DNA from: Nitrospira sp.
GTDB taxonomy: Bacteria > UBA9089 > CG2-30-40-21 > SBAY01
Length of the DNA: 6,139 nucleotides
Assembly: GCA_005239945.1 (NCBI GenBank)
Contig: SBAY01000386.1
Span: 1 to 6,139 of the forward strand
Reading direction: 5' to 3'
Shown here: positions 1 to 6,061 of the stretch, piece after piece
Position numbering within the stretch: position 1 is the first letter of the stretch
How the letters are laid out: each line of letters opens with the position of its first letter
Position numbers and translations under genes: made by a program
Notes under the pieces: generated by a model
What the model was told of the DNA's origin: nothing
Databases searched by the model: none
What the model saw: the letters and a program-made list of their open reading frames with translations, nothing else

Positions 1-252
1 TTAGAGGCAATAAATGAATATCTTATGACTAAAAAAGGTTTAACTAAAAAAGAGTTGCCTAAATCAGTAGATGCCTATAGAACTGCATTACAAAAGCATG
101 TAGCCATCCATAATGGGAAATTGATGAGGGAGTTTGAGAGCCTTTACGATACTCTACATATAGCAGGTTATTATAGAGGACTGTTGAGAGATGTAAATGT
201 AATCAAAGAATCTATAAAATCAACAAAGGCATTCATTGAAAAGATTAAGTAA
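1..252 (+). CDS. DUF5618-like small protein, C-terminal part (5' end outside window)
   Basis: The frame is open from base 1 (LEAINEYLMTKKGL...) and ends at TAA 250-252, so the gene begins upstream of the window. The ATG at 25 is probably internal: it has no Shine-Dalgarno and the preceding codons read well as protein. 83 residues are visible, rich in Lys, Glu and Leu and predicted largely helical, with no signal peptide or membrane segment, so the protein is probably cytosolic. The segment YDTLHIAGYYRG followed by NVIKESI and a Lys-rich end resembles, from memory, the C-terminus of DUF5618 proteins: small helical, HEPN-like proteins of unknown function. Their usual pattern is a Tyr/Leu-rich 'LH-x-x-GYY' motif, then 'VIKEG'. 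No catalytic residues can be named. Whether it belongs to an operon or a toxin-antitoxin pair cannot be seen, because the upstream partner is missing. A profile search would settle the family assignment. Confidence 0.7.
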   Translation, partial: LEAINEYLMTKKGLTKKELPKSVDAYRTALQKHVAIHNGKLMREFESLYDTLHIAGYYRGLLRDVNVIKESIKSTKAFIEKIK

Positions 253-283
253 GAAATCGTTTATCTAAAAAGTAGGTTTTTGT

Positions 284-304
284 CACTAAAGCCAGATTTT
301 AGTG
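284..304 (+). other. Short hairpin after the DUF5618-like gene
   Basis: CACTAAA (284-290) and TTTAGTG (298-304) form a perfect 7-bp stem with a 7-base loop. A competing pairing exists: CTAAAG (286-291) can pair with CTTTAG (305-310). No T-tract follows, so this is not a standard terminator for the upstream gene. It could belong to the leader of the downstream small ORF, to a small structured RNA, or simply be chance in AT-rich DNA. Confidence 0.3.
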
Positions 305-353
305 CTTTAGACGGTATCTTGTTTGCCTTCTTTAAAAGTTAAGGAGAAAAAAG

Positions 354-455
354 ATGTTGGTTGGTAACATACATACAACAGACTCTACCCCTACCCTAAC
401 TGTAATATCATCTACAGTTGCATATAGTATATTTTCAGGCAGGTTATTGTTTTAA
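354..455 (+). CDS. Possible 33-residue small protein or leader peptide
   Basis: The ATG at 354 is preceded by AAGGAG (341-346) at a spacing of 7 bases, the strongest ribosome binding site in the window. The frame encodes 33 residues (starting MLVGNIHTTD, ending GRLLF) and stops at TAA 453-455. I do not recognise the peptide. It is Ser/Thr-rich with a hydrophobic second half (LTVISSTVAYSIFSG), which could be a weak membrane-associating segment. The stop codon lies inside the 3' arm of the intrinsic terminator, so a ribosome finishing translation would cover that hairpin. This is a geometry seen in attenuators and in very compact small-protein genes. Alternatives are a decayed remnant of a longer gene or a non-coding RNA with a fortuitous ORF. 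Translation is supported only by the ribosome binding site. Confidence 0.4.
   Translation: MLVGNIHTTDSTPTLTVISSTVAYSIFSGRLLF
398..419 (+). other. Hairpin upstream of the terminator
   Basis: AACTGTA (398-404) and TACAGTT (413-419) are perfectly complementary over 7 bp with an 8-base loop. The structure sits within the 33-codon ORF and 18 bases before the terminator stem. Together with the 284-304 hairpin and the terminator it makes the 284-467 segment look like a compact folded transcript. I could not find an alternative pairing with the terminator arms that would prove attenuation. Confidence 0.35.
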
Positions 456-467
456 CCTGCCTTTTTT
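438..467 (+). terminator. Rho-independent terminator
   Basis: GGCAGGTTA (438-446) and TAACCTGCC (453-461) form a perfect 9-bp stem, GC-rich at its base, with a 6-base loop (TTGTTT). Six T residues follow immediately (462-467). This is a canonical plus-strand intrinsic terminator. It ends the transcript carrying the 33-codon ORF, possibly with the DUF5618-like gene, and insulates it from the large surface-protein gene. That gene therefore probably has its own promoter between 468 and 555. Confidence 0.9.
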
Positions 468-486
468 GTTGTTAGAAATATGATGG

Positions 487-548
487 TAATCGGATTTAGC
501 GGATTAAACGGATAAAAAAATATCTACTCAATCCGCTTAATCCAATTA
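487..548. repeat. Period-9 CGGATTnAn repeat forming an imperfect palindrome
   Basis: Three near-copies of a 9-mer lie in tandem at 491, 500 and 509 (CGGATTTAG, CGGATTAAA, CGGATAAAA). The opposite orientation follows at 531 and 540 (ATCCGCTTA, ATCCAATTA). Bases 487-505 pair with 530-548 at 17 of 19 positions, leaving a 24-base loop. The element is wholly intergenic, between the terminator and the ribosome binding site of the large gene. Its form suggests a dispersed intergenic repeat of the ATCCGnTTA kind. Other copies in the genome would be needed to prove this. It could also act as an mRNA 5' hairpin or a protein-binding site. Confidence 0.7.
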
Positions 549-554
549 CAATAA

Positions 555-576
555 AATTTAAAGAGGTCTTTAAATT
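555..576 (+). promoter_or_regulatory. Perfect palindrome enclosing the ribosome binding site, abutting the ATG
   Basis: AATTTAAAGA (555-564) and TCTTTAAATT (567-576) are exact reverse complements separated by GG, and the ATG of the surface-protein gene starts at 577. The only Shine-Dalgarno candidate, AAGAGG (561-566), straddles the centre. As RNA the palindrome can form a 9-bp stem with a 4-base loop that holds part of the Shine-Dalgarno. All pairs but one are A-U, so the hairpin would be weak and melt easily. As DNA it is a candidate operator for a dimeric regulator. Which of these applies, if either, is inference. Confidence 0.6.
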
Positions 577-3156
577 ATGAAAAAGTTTTTAGCAGGGTTG
601 TGTTTGGGTATTGGGCTAATGAGTTATGGGGTAGATGCACAGGCGGCAACGATTAATGTCCCTGCGGATTATCCCACTATTCAAGAGGCTATTAATGCCG
701 CAATCAACTTCGATACGGTGTTAGTAGGTGCAGGGACATATATTGAAAACATCAACTTCAAAGGCAAAGCCATCACTGTCAAATCTGTCTATGGACCTGC
801 CAGTACTATTATTGATGGTAATAAGAAGGATAGTGTGGTAAAATTTAGCTCTGGTGAAAATATATTTTCAGTACTGGATGGATTTACTATCACCAATGGT
901 TTAGCTACTGATGGTGGCGGAATCTACTGCAACTCCTCCTTCCCAACCATCACAAACTGCACCATTTCAGGAAACAGTGCTAATGTTGGTGGCGGAATCT
1001 GCTGCTACTACTCCTACCCAACCATTACCAACTGCACCATTTCAGGAAACAGTGCTAACAGTGCTACTCAAGGTGGCGGAATCTACTGCTACTACTCCTA
1101 CCCCTCAACAGTAGTCAACAGCATCTTCTGGGATGATAGTCCACAGGAAATCTACCTCTCCTATGCATCCATAAACATCACCTATTCTGATATTAAAGGT
1201 GGTTGGGCAGGAACAGGCAATATCAATAGCAACCCATTATTTGTAGGAGATGGTGATTATCACTTGCAATCAAACTCCCCTTGCATAGACGCAGGCTCAA
1301 ACACAGCCCTAGGTATTCCAGCATCCGACAAAGACGGCAATCCACGCATAGTGAATGGCGTAATTGATATGGGTGCTTATGAATTTCAAGGGATAACTAT
1401 AGCTCTATCAATCACCAAGACGGTGGACATAGATTTTGGTTCTCCTGGCAGTACCCTTAATTATGGGTTAAGCTTCAAGAACAGAAGTGCTACTACGGTT
1501 ACCAATGTAAAAATCACTGACCCAATACCTGCTTATACCACATATATAGAAAATAGTGCGACTGGTGGTGGATATTATTCCCAGGGGCAGGTTATCTGGA
1601 ATATGGGTAGTCTTGCGCCAGATGCAGAGGGTTTTGTTTCATTTAAGGTCAAAATCAATGAAAACACACCAAATAAAACCCCAGTCGAAAATAATGCTAA
1701 GATAACTTGTAATGAGGCTACCTCTGCGGTTATCAGCAATTATGCTATTACAATTGTAAAAGACTCTCTACCTACAATTGCTCATGAAGCGATTAAATTC
1801 TGGGGGACACCAAGTACGAGCATAGAGATTAAGGCAGTGATAACTGATGATGTAAAGGTAGAAAGTGCTACCCTGCACTATCGTAAAAAGGAAAAGGAGG
1901 AAACCAGTTTTACATCAGTCACTATGACTAATGTAGGAAATACCTACACTGAAACAATCCCTGCTGGTTATGTAACTATCGAAGGGGTAGAATATTACAT
2001 TGAGGCTAAAGATAATAGTGGGAAAATAGTTTCTGATGGTTCTTCATCAACGCCACATTTTATAAGCGTTGGCTATCCGGTGCTTTTGGTACATGGGTAT
2101 CGGTCAAATAGTGGAATGTGGAATGATTTTAGACGGGAGTTGGAGAAAGAATTTAAGGTGGACACTATTGATTTAGCTCCTCATATTGTTGCTAATGGGG
2201 ATATAAAAAATTATGCTAATTTATTAGAACTTGAGATTATTAATCTGGTAACACAAACTGGGGCACCTAAGGTTGATATTGTGGCTCATTCTATGGGTGG
2301 ATTAGTTTCAAGATGGTATATTCAACATGAGAGATATCATAACAATGTTCGAAAATTAATCATGATTGCTACACCTAATCATGGTACACCACTTGTATGG
2401 TCACATTTACTCAAACTTATTCTTGATATAAAGGGTGAAGGAATAGGAGAAGCAGGTAGGCAAATGCAACCACCTGACAAAGATTCATTTATATCTGAAT
2501 TAAATGGTCATACGAAATGGGGAAAAAGTGAATCTGATAAAACAGGTAAGGATAAGGGTGTCTCCTACTATACTATTGCAGGAACTAATTTTTTCTCGGA
2601 GTTAAAATTAGATCCAATAATAGATGAGTTCTTTATGCTCTCAAATGTTTATATTGGGCTTTCATATATAACGCATGGGGAAATAAGCCCAGATTTTCTC
2701 ACAACAGATGGAGTAGTGTCAGTTGCAAGTGTTGAATTAGGCTCAGTACCTTCAACCAAATATTTCCGTAATCATTTGGAGATTTATCAAGAACCGGATG
2801 TATGGAATCAAGTAGAATCAATATTAAAGAATGAATCCAACGGTTATAAAACAAGCATGTTGTCTGCATCACCTCTACAAACTGAAGGAACGGCATCTAC
2901 CTTAATTCAAGAATTACCAATGATTGATGGCAAAATATATCCAGGAGGAACAATATCGCATCACATTATGGTTGACCCTGCCAGTGAGGTACATTTTCTT
3001 TTAAATTGGGATGACGGAGAGATTGGTTTTACCCTGACTACACCCAACGGTGACTTGATAGAACCAGCATCTGCAACCACTAATCCAGATATTACCTACT
3101 TTGCTACCACTACCATTAAAGGATATACCATCAAGAATCCAGAGGCAGGAACATGA
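577..3156 (+). CDS. Secreted multidomain protein with beta-helix, DUF11 and lipase domains (N-terminal part of a gene interrupted by TGA)
   Basis: The ATG at 577 follows AAGAGG by 10 bases and opens a classic signal peptide: MKK, a hydrophobic core, then cleavage after AQA (residue 23). A pectin-lyase-like right-handed beta-helix follows (about 25-215, beginning PADYPTIQEAINAA), closing with a choice-of-anchor-Q-type end (NPLF ... SPCIDAG ... DMGAYEF, about 219-271). Next come a DUF11 domain (273-396) and an Ig-like domain (397-499). Residues 500-745 form an alpha/beta-hydrolase lipase: oxyanion VLLVHGY (H506), nucleophile Ser572 in AHSMGG, TPNHGTP, Asp711 in DGVV and His733 in NHLEI. This should hydrolyse acyl esters outside the cytoplasm; the substrate is unknown. 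A jelly-roll-like domain (about 785-870) is cut by TGA at codon 860, where Trp is expected. The same frame continues to 6048, so this is a truncated or interrupted part of a larger protein. Confidence 0.85.
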   Translation: MKKFLAGLCLGIGLMSYGVDAQAATINVPADYPTIQEAINAAINFDTVLVGAGTYIENINFKGKAITVKSVYGPASTIIDGNKKDSVVKFSSGENIFSVLDGFTITNGLATDGGGIYCNSSFPTITNCTISGNSANVGGGICCYYSYPTITNCTISGNSANSATQGGGIYCYYSYPSTVVNSIFWDDSPQEIYLSYASINITYSDIKGGWAGTGNINSNPLFVGDGDYHLQSNSPCIDAGSNTALGIPASDKDGNPRIVNGVIDMGAYEFQGITIALSITKTVDIDFGSPGSTLNYGLSFKNRSATTVTNVKITDPIPAYTTYIENSATGGGYYSQGQVIWNMGSLAPDAEGFVSFKVKINENTPNKTPVENNAKITCNEATSAVISNYAITIVKDSLPTIAHEAIKFWGTPSTSIEIKAVITDDVKVESATLHYRKKEKEETSFTSVTMTNVGNTYTETIPAGYVTIEGVEYYIEAKDNSGKIVSDGSSSTPHFISVGYPVLLVHGYRSNSGMWNDFRRELEKEFKVDTIDLAPHIVANGDIKNYANLLELEIINLVTQTGAPKVDIVAHSMGGLVSRWYIQHERYHNNVRKLIMIATPNHGTPLVWSHLLKLILDIKGEGIGEAGRQMQPPDKDSFISELNGHTKWGKSESDKTGKDKGVSYYTIAGTNFFSELKLDPIIDEFFMLSNVYIGLSYITHGEISPDFLTTDGVVSVASVELGSVPSTKYFRNHLEIYQEPDVWNQVESILKNESNGYKTSMLSASPLQTEGTASTLIQELPMIDGKIYPGGTISHHIMVDPASEVHFLLNWDDGEIGFTLTTPNGDLIEPASATTNPDITYFATTTIKGYTIKNPEAGT
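913..1103 (+). repeat. In-frame tandem repeat in the beta-helix (75 and 84 bp units)
   Basis: Units start at 913, 988 and 1072, each with GGTGGCGGAATCT. The first two match at 65 of their first 71 bases, and the third, partial copy matches the second at 31 of its first 32. Each encodes one or two beta-helix coils: GGGI, a Cys/Tyr/Ser-rich strand, then TITNCTISGNSAN. The unit lengths are multiples of three (25 and 28 residues), so gain or loss of a unit would keep the frame. Near-identity at DNA level, including third positions, points to recent duplication or gene conversion. Confidence 0.85.
3154..3156 (+). other. In-frame TGA at an expected tryptophan codon
   Basis: The frame reads NPEAGT-TGA-TLNVSG, and tryptophan is the residue normally found between GT and TL in this recurrent 'NPE-x-GTW-T' strand. 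A single G-to-A transition from TGG explains the stop. It is codon 860 of an 1823-position frame and the only internal stop between 577 and 6048. All 24 other tryptophans in the frame are TGG. The next in-frame candidate starts are TTG 3253 and ATG 3304, neither with a Shine-Dalgarno, so the downstream half is not an independent gene by its signals. Confidence 0.85.
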
Positions 3157-6048
3157 ACTTTAAATGTTAGTGGAGATGCTGTCCCGAATGAAGGCACAAA
3201 TTACAGTATATTAACCTATGTAGCTACTAACCTTCTATTTTCTCTTTCAATCTTGCCGGAAAAATACGGACATCCACCTAATGAGGTTCTTACCATAAAT
3301 GCTATGCTTACAAATAACAGCACCCCGACAACTGGAGCATTTGTAACTTCAACGATAATAACACCAACTGGTACAGATACCATTATTTTATACGACGATG
3401 GAACACATAATGATATTGCGGCAAATGATGGCACCTATACCAATACTTATGCCAATACCAGTGTAAGTGGCAGTTATGAAATTATTGCCAGAGCCTATGG
3501 TGAGATAAATAGTCAACCATTTGCCAGAGAGGCCAGCAGGATAATCTGGGTAGAGCAATTCCCAGACCTGACACTTTCATCATCAGATATTACCTTTTCA
3601 AATGATACACCAACGCAAGGAGAAGGAGTAACCGTCAACGCTACTATCCATAATATTGGAGATATAGGGGCAACTGATACTACTGTCTTTTTCTATGATG
3701 GACTACCGTCAGAAGCAGGAACCCTTATTGGCTCAAAAACTATCAATCATATCCCTGCAGGAGGTTCTGAAGGGGTATTTATAATCTGGCTCGCCACGAA
3801 TGGGACGCATACCATCCAGGTTATCATAAGTCCATATAATTCATTTCTTGAGAAAGACTATGATAATAACAGTGCCTCAAAAGAAATATTCGTTAGCAGT
3901 GTGGATTTGAGTACTTCTGACATTTCCTTTGAGCCATCCTGTCCGACATCAGGGGAGATGGCAACCATTACAGTAATAGTTTATAATACCGGGACTATCC
4001 AGGCAGATTCTGTTGTGGTAAGCTTCTTTATGGGGAATCCATTGGGGACAGGGACAGAGATAGGTTCTCAAACAATCATTACCATTCCTGCAAATGGTAG
4101 TAAGACTGCCCAACTTGTCTGGAATACATCGGGATATACAGGCGTAATTCCAATCTATGTCTGGATTGATGCTCAAAATAAGATATTAGAGGCAAATGAG
4201 GAGAATAATTTGAATTATAATAGTATGTATATTCAAGAAGTGGATACCTCATCACCAACAGTGAACATTACTAACCCTGCTAATGGCTCAATAGTATCTG
4301 GCATAGTCAAGGTGGATGTAACGGCTATTGATAATGTTGGAATAACAAAGGTAGCATTTTGTATTGACAGTGATTTAAAGCATACAGATATTACCTCACC
4401 ATATCAATATTCCTGGGATACTACTAATTATAGCAATGGTTCTCGGACAATCAAGGTTATTGCTTATGACCCTTCTAATCTTATTGGAAGTGAGAGCATT
4501 ACGGTAACTGTGAATAATTCACTTCCAGACACCACCCCACCAGGGACCATTACTGATTTAGGTATTGCTACTATTATTTCTACCTCCATCACCCTCATCT
4601 GGACAGCACCAGGGGATGATGGTTATGTAGGCACAGCTACTGCTTATGACATTCGGTATGCTACCTTTACGATTACTGAAGATAATTGGAATTTAGCAAC
4701 ACAATGTCCAGATACACCAACTCCACAACCAGCAGGTGCGACTGAAACATTTACGGTTACTAATTTACTTTCAAATACTACCTATTACTTTGCTATCAAG
4801 GCAAAAGATGATGTAGGACTTTGGTCAGCTCTGTCAAATATTGCTACTGCTACTATTCAAGCAGGGACAATTATAGGGACTGTTACTGACCAGTATGAAA
4901 TCCCGCTGACAGGGGTGCGGATAGAAGTATTACAGGATGGTAAGATAAAAGGGGATGCTACTACTAACTCCAGCGGGGTATATATAATATCAAATTTCGG
5001 AGTAGGTACTTTTACGATAACAGCAAGAAAATTAAATTATAGGATAGAGAAAAAGATTACTACTTTGACAGAAGGGGTAGTAACTCATGTGGATTTTGAA
5101 ATGGTCTCTGTCCAGGGTTCATTAATAGAACATTTTCCTTTGCAAATTGATAATTTATGGAAATATAGAAGAGAGGTTATGATAGATGAAGAGTATGGAA
5201 CATTCTCCCTTACTTCTAAGATTATTGGTACGGCAAATATCTCTGGGATAGATACCTATATTATGAAGAAGGAAGAGATAGAAGAAGGAAAATCCTTTAT
5301 CGGCACCGATTATTTATCAGAGGTAGAAGGAGAATTGCGAAAATATGCTTATGGGACGGTATCAGGCGTTGGGCCTCATTATAGTCCACCAAAAGCTAAA
5401 GGCTGTTACTATATCTATCAAGGTAAAAGGTTTAACTCGACTAAAGAGATTTTGGACTATGTGCGAGGCCAGATTTCTATACCCATATCAGTTGCATTAA
5501 GTCCTCTATCCGAAGCAACATCAACTATTAAGATTTGTAACCCTCCTCAAAAGTTATTGAAATTTCCTCTTACCGTAGGCGATTTTTGGATTTCCTATCC
5601 ATCAGAATTAGGTACATTTTCCCGCCAGGTAGTTGATGTAGAAACAGTAGTCGTACCAGCCGGTACTTTTACTGCCTATAAAATCGAAATTCTTCATCCA
5701 ATGGCAAATATTACATGGGTTAATTGGTATAGCATAGTTGGGTTAGTAAAAAGTTATATAAAGGTTGAAAATATTGAGAAATGGAGTGCAGAGGGAGAAT
5801 ACCTGGGTACTTTTGATAGCTGGAATATTTATGAATTAATTGATACAATTTTGATAAACTCTCCTGATAAACCTGCTACGATAAGTATTCCTACTCAATA
5901 TGGAACCTTAACTGTAGAATTTGATTCAGAGGTAATAGACAGACTGTACTATGTAAAAATCAAACCTATGGAAGAAAAGCCTACTAATTTACCTCCTGGA
6001 CTTGTTTCTATTCCTAATTCAATTTATGATATTAATCTGTATAACTGA
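3157..6048 (+). CDS. C-terminal continuation of the surface protein: CARDB, Ig-like, FnIII and carboxypeptidase-regulatory-like modules
   Basis: This is the same frame as the lipase part. It lacks a credible start of its own; a gene finder would probably use TTG 3253, which has no ribosome binding site and begins mid-domain. In whole-frame numbering: a choice-of-anchor-X-like domain (about 870-993, with LYDDGTHND and ANDGTY), CARDB 1 (996-1107, ending DYDNNSASKEI), CARDB 2 (1109-1221, ending NEENNLNYNS), an Ig-like domain (1222-1315, SPTVNITNPANGS), fibronectin III (1318-1428, DTTPPGTITDL to YYFAIKAKDD), and a carboxypeptidase-regulatory-like domain (1431-1510). An uncharacterised region follows (1511-1755), with FPLQIDNLWKY and later FPLTVGDFW plus ETVVVPAGTFTAYKIE, then a short beta-rich tail. 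There is no catalytic motif, transmembrane anchor or recognisable sorting signal. The modules are extracellular binding or spacer folds, so the likely role is a stalk or adhesin for the lipase. It is probably not translated unless the TGA is absent or read through. Confidence 0.75.
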   Translation, partial: TLNVSGDAVPNEGTNYSILTYVATNLLFSLSILPEKYGHPPNEVLTINAMLTNNSTPTTGAFVTSTIITPTGTDTIILYDDGTHNDIAANDGTYTNTYANTSVSGSYEIIARAYGEINSQPFAREASRIIWVEQFPDLTLSSSDITFSNDTPTQGEGVTVNATIHNIGDIGATDTTVFFYDGLPSEAGTLIGSKTINHIPAGGSEGVFIIWLATNGTHTIQVIISPYNSFLEKDYDNNSASKEIFVSSVDLSTSDISFEPSCPTSGEMATITVIVYNTGTIQADSVVVSFFMGNPLGTGTEIGSQTIITIPANGSKTAQLVWNTSGYTGVIPIYVWIDAQNKILEANEENNLNYNSMYIQEVDTSSPTVNITNPANGSIVSGIVKVDVTAIDNVGITKVAFCIDSDLKHTDITSPYQYSWDTTNYSNGSRTIKVIAYDPSNLIGSESITVTVNNSLPDTTPPGTITDLGIATIISTSITLIWTAPGDDGYVGTATAYDIRYATFTITEDNWNLATQCPDTPTPQPAGATETFTVTNLLSNTTYYFAIKAKDDVGLWSALSNIATATIQAGTIIGTVTDQYEIPLTGVRIEVLQDGKIKGDATTNSSGVYIISNFGVGTFTITARKLNYRIEKKITTLTEGVVTHVDFEMVSVQGSLIEHFPLQIDNLWKYRREVMIDEEYGTFSLTSKIIGTANISGIDTYIMKKEEIEEGKSFIGTDYLSEVEGELRKYAYGTVSGVGPHYSPPKAKGCYYIYQGKRFNSTKEILDYVRGQISIPISVALSPLSEATSTIKICNPPQKLLKFPLTVGDFWISYPSELGTFSRQVVDVETVVVPAGTFTAYKIEILHPMANITWVNWYSIVGLVKSYIKVENIEKWSAEGEYLGTFDSWNIYELIDTILINSPDKPATISIPTQYGTLTVEFDSEVIDRLYYVKIKPMEEKPTNLPPGLVSIPNSIYDINLYN

Positions 6049-6061
6049 ACTTTTGCGTTTT

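Noticed and set aside
253..353. Known riboswitch, such as a cyclic-di-GMP class, in the leader
   Set aside because: Only a simple 7-bp hairpin is visible and the conserved core of the classes I know is absent.
487..548. CRISPR array
   Set aside because: The repeats are 9 bases long with no unique spacers between them, and no cas genes are present.
468..554. Sigma-70 promoter for the surface-protein gene (TATGAT at 479 or TACAAT at 547)
   Set aside because: Both -10-like boxes lack an acceptable -35 at 16-18 bases. A promoter is expected here, but I cannot place it.
911..1114. 67-residue ORF on the plus strand
   Set aside because: It is a shifted-frame shadow of the beta-helix repeats. Its repetitive Ala/Thr/Pro composition simply mirrors the DNA repeats.
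2699..2896. Minus-strand 65-residue ORF
   Set aside because: It lies opposite the lipase coding frame, with no ribosome binding site or recognisable product.
3154..3156. Genome-wide reassignment of TGA to tryptophan
   Set aside because: Twenty-four other in-frame tryptophans are all TGG and the frame itself ends with TGA at 6046-6048. A recoded genome with this AT content should use TGA often.
3141..3174. Translational coupling through ATGA at 3153 after an AGGA-like sequence
   Set aside because: The ATG is in another frame and reaches TAG after five codons. The ATG at 3164 is also out of frame and stops soon after, so neither leads into the downstream half.
3154..3200. Selenocysteine insertion at the TGA
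   Set aside because: The site calls for tryptophan in a structural strand, not a redox residue, and I see no convincing stem-loop just downstream.
3216..3434. Minus-strand 72-residue ORF with a hydrophobic stretch
   Set aside because: It is antisense to well-formed choice-of-anchor-X-like coding sequence. The hydrophobicity reflects complement of Asn/Asp/Thr codons.
3949..4176. Minus-strand 75-residue Cys-containing ORF
   Set aside because: It is antisense to CARDB 2, with no start signal or family resemblance.
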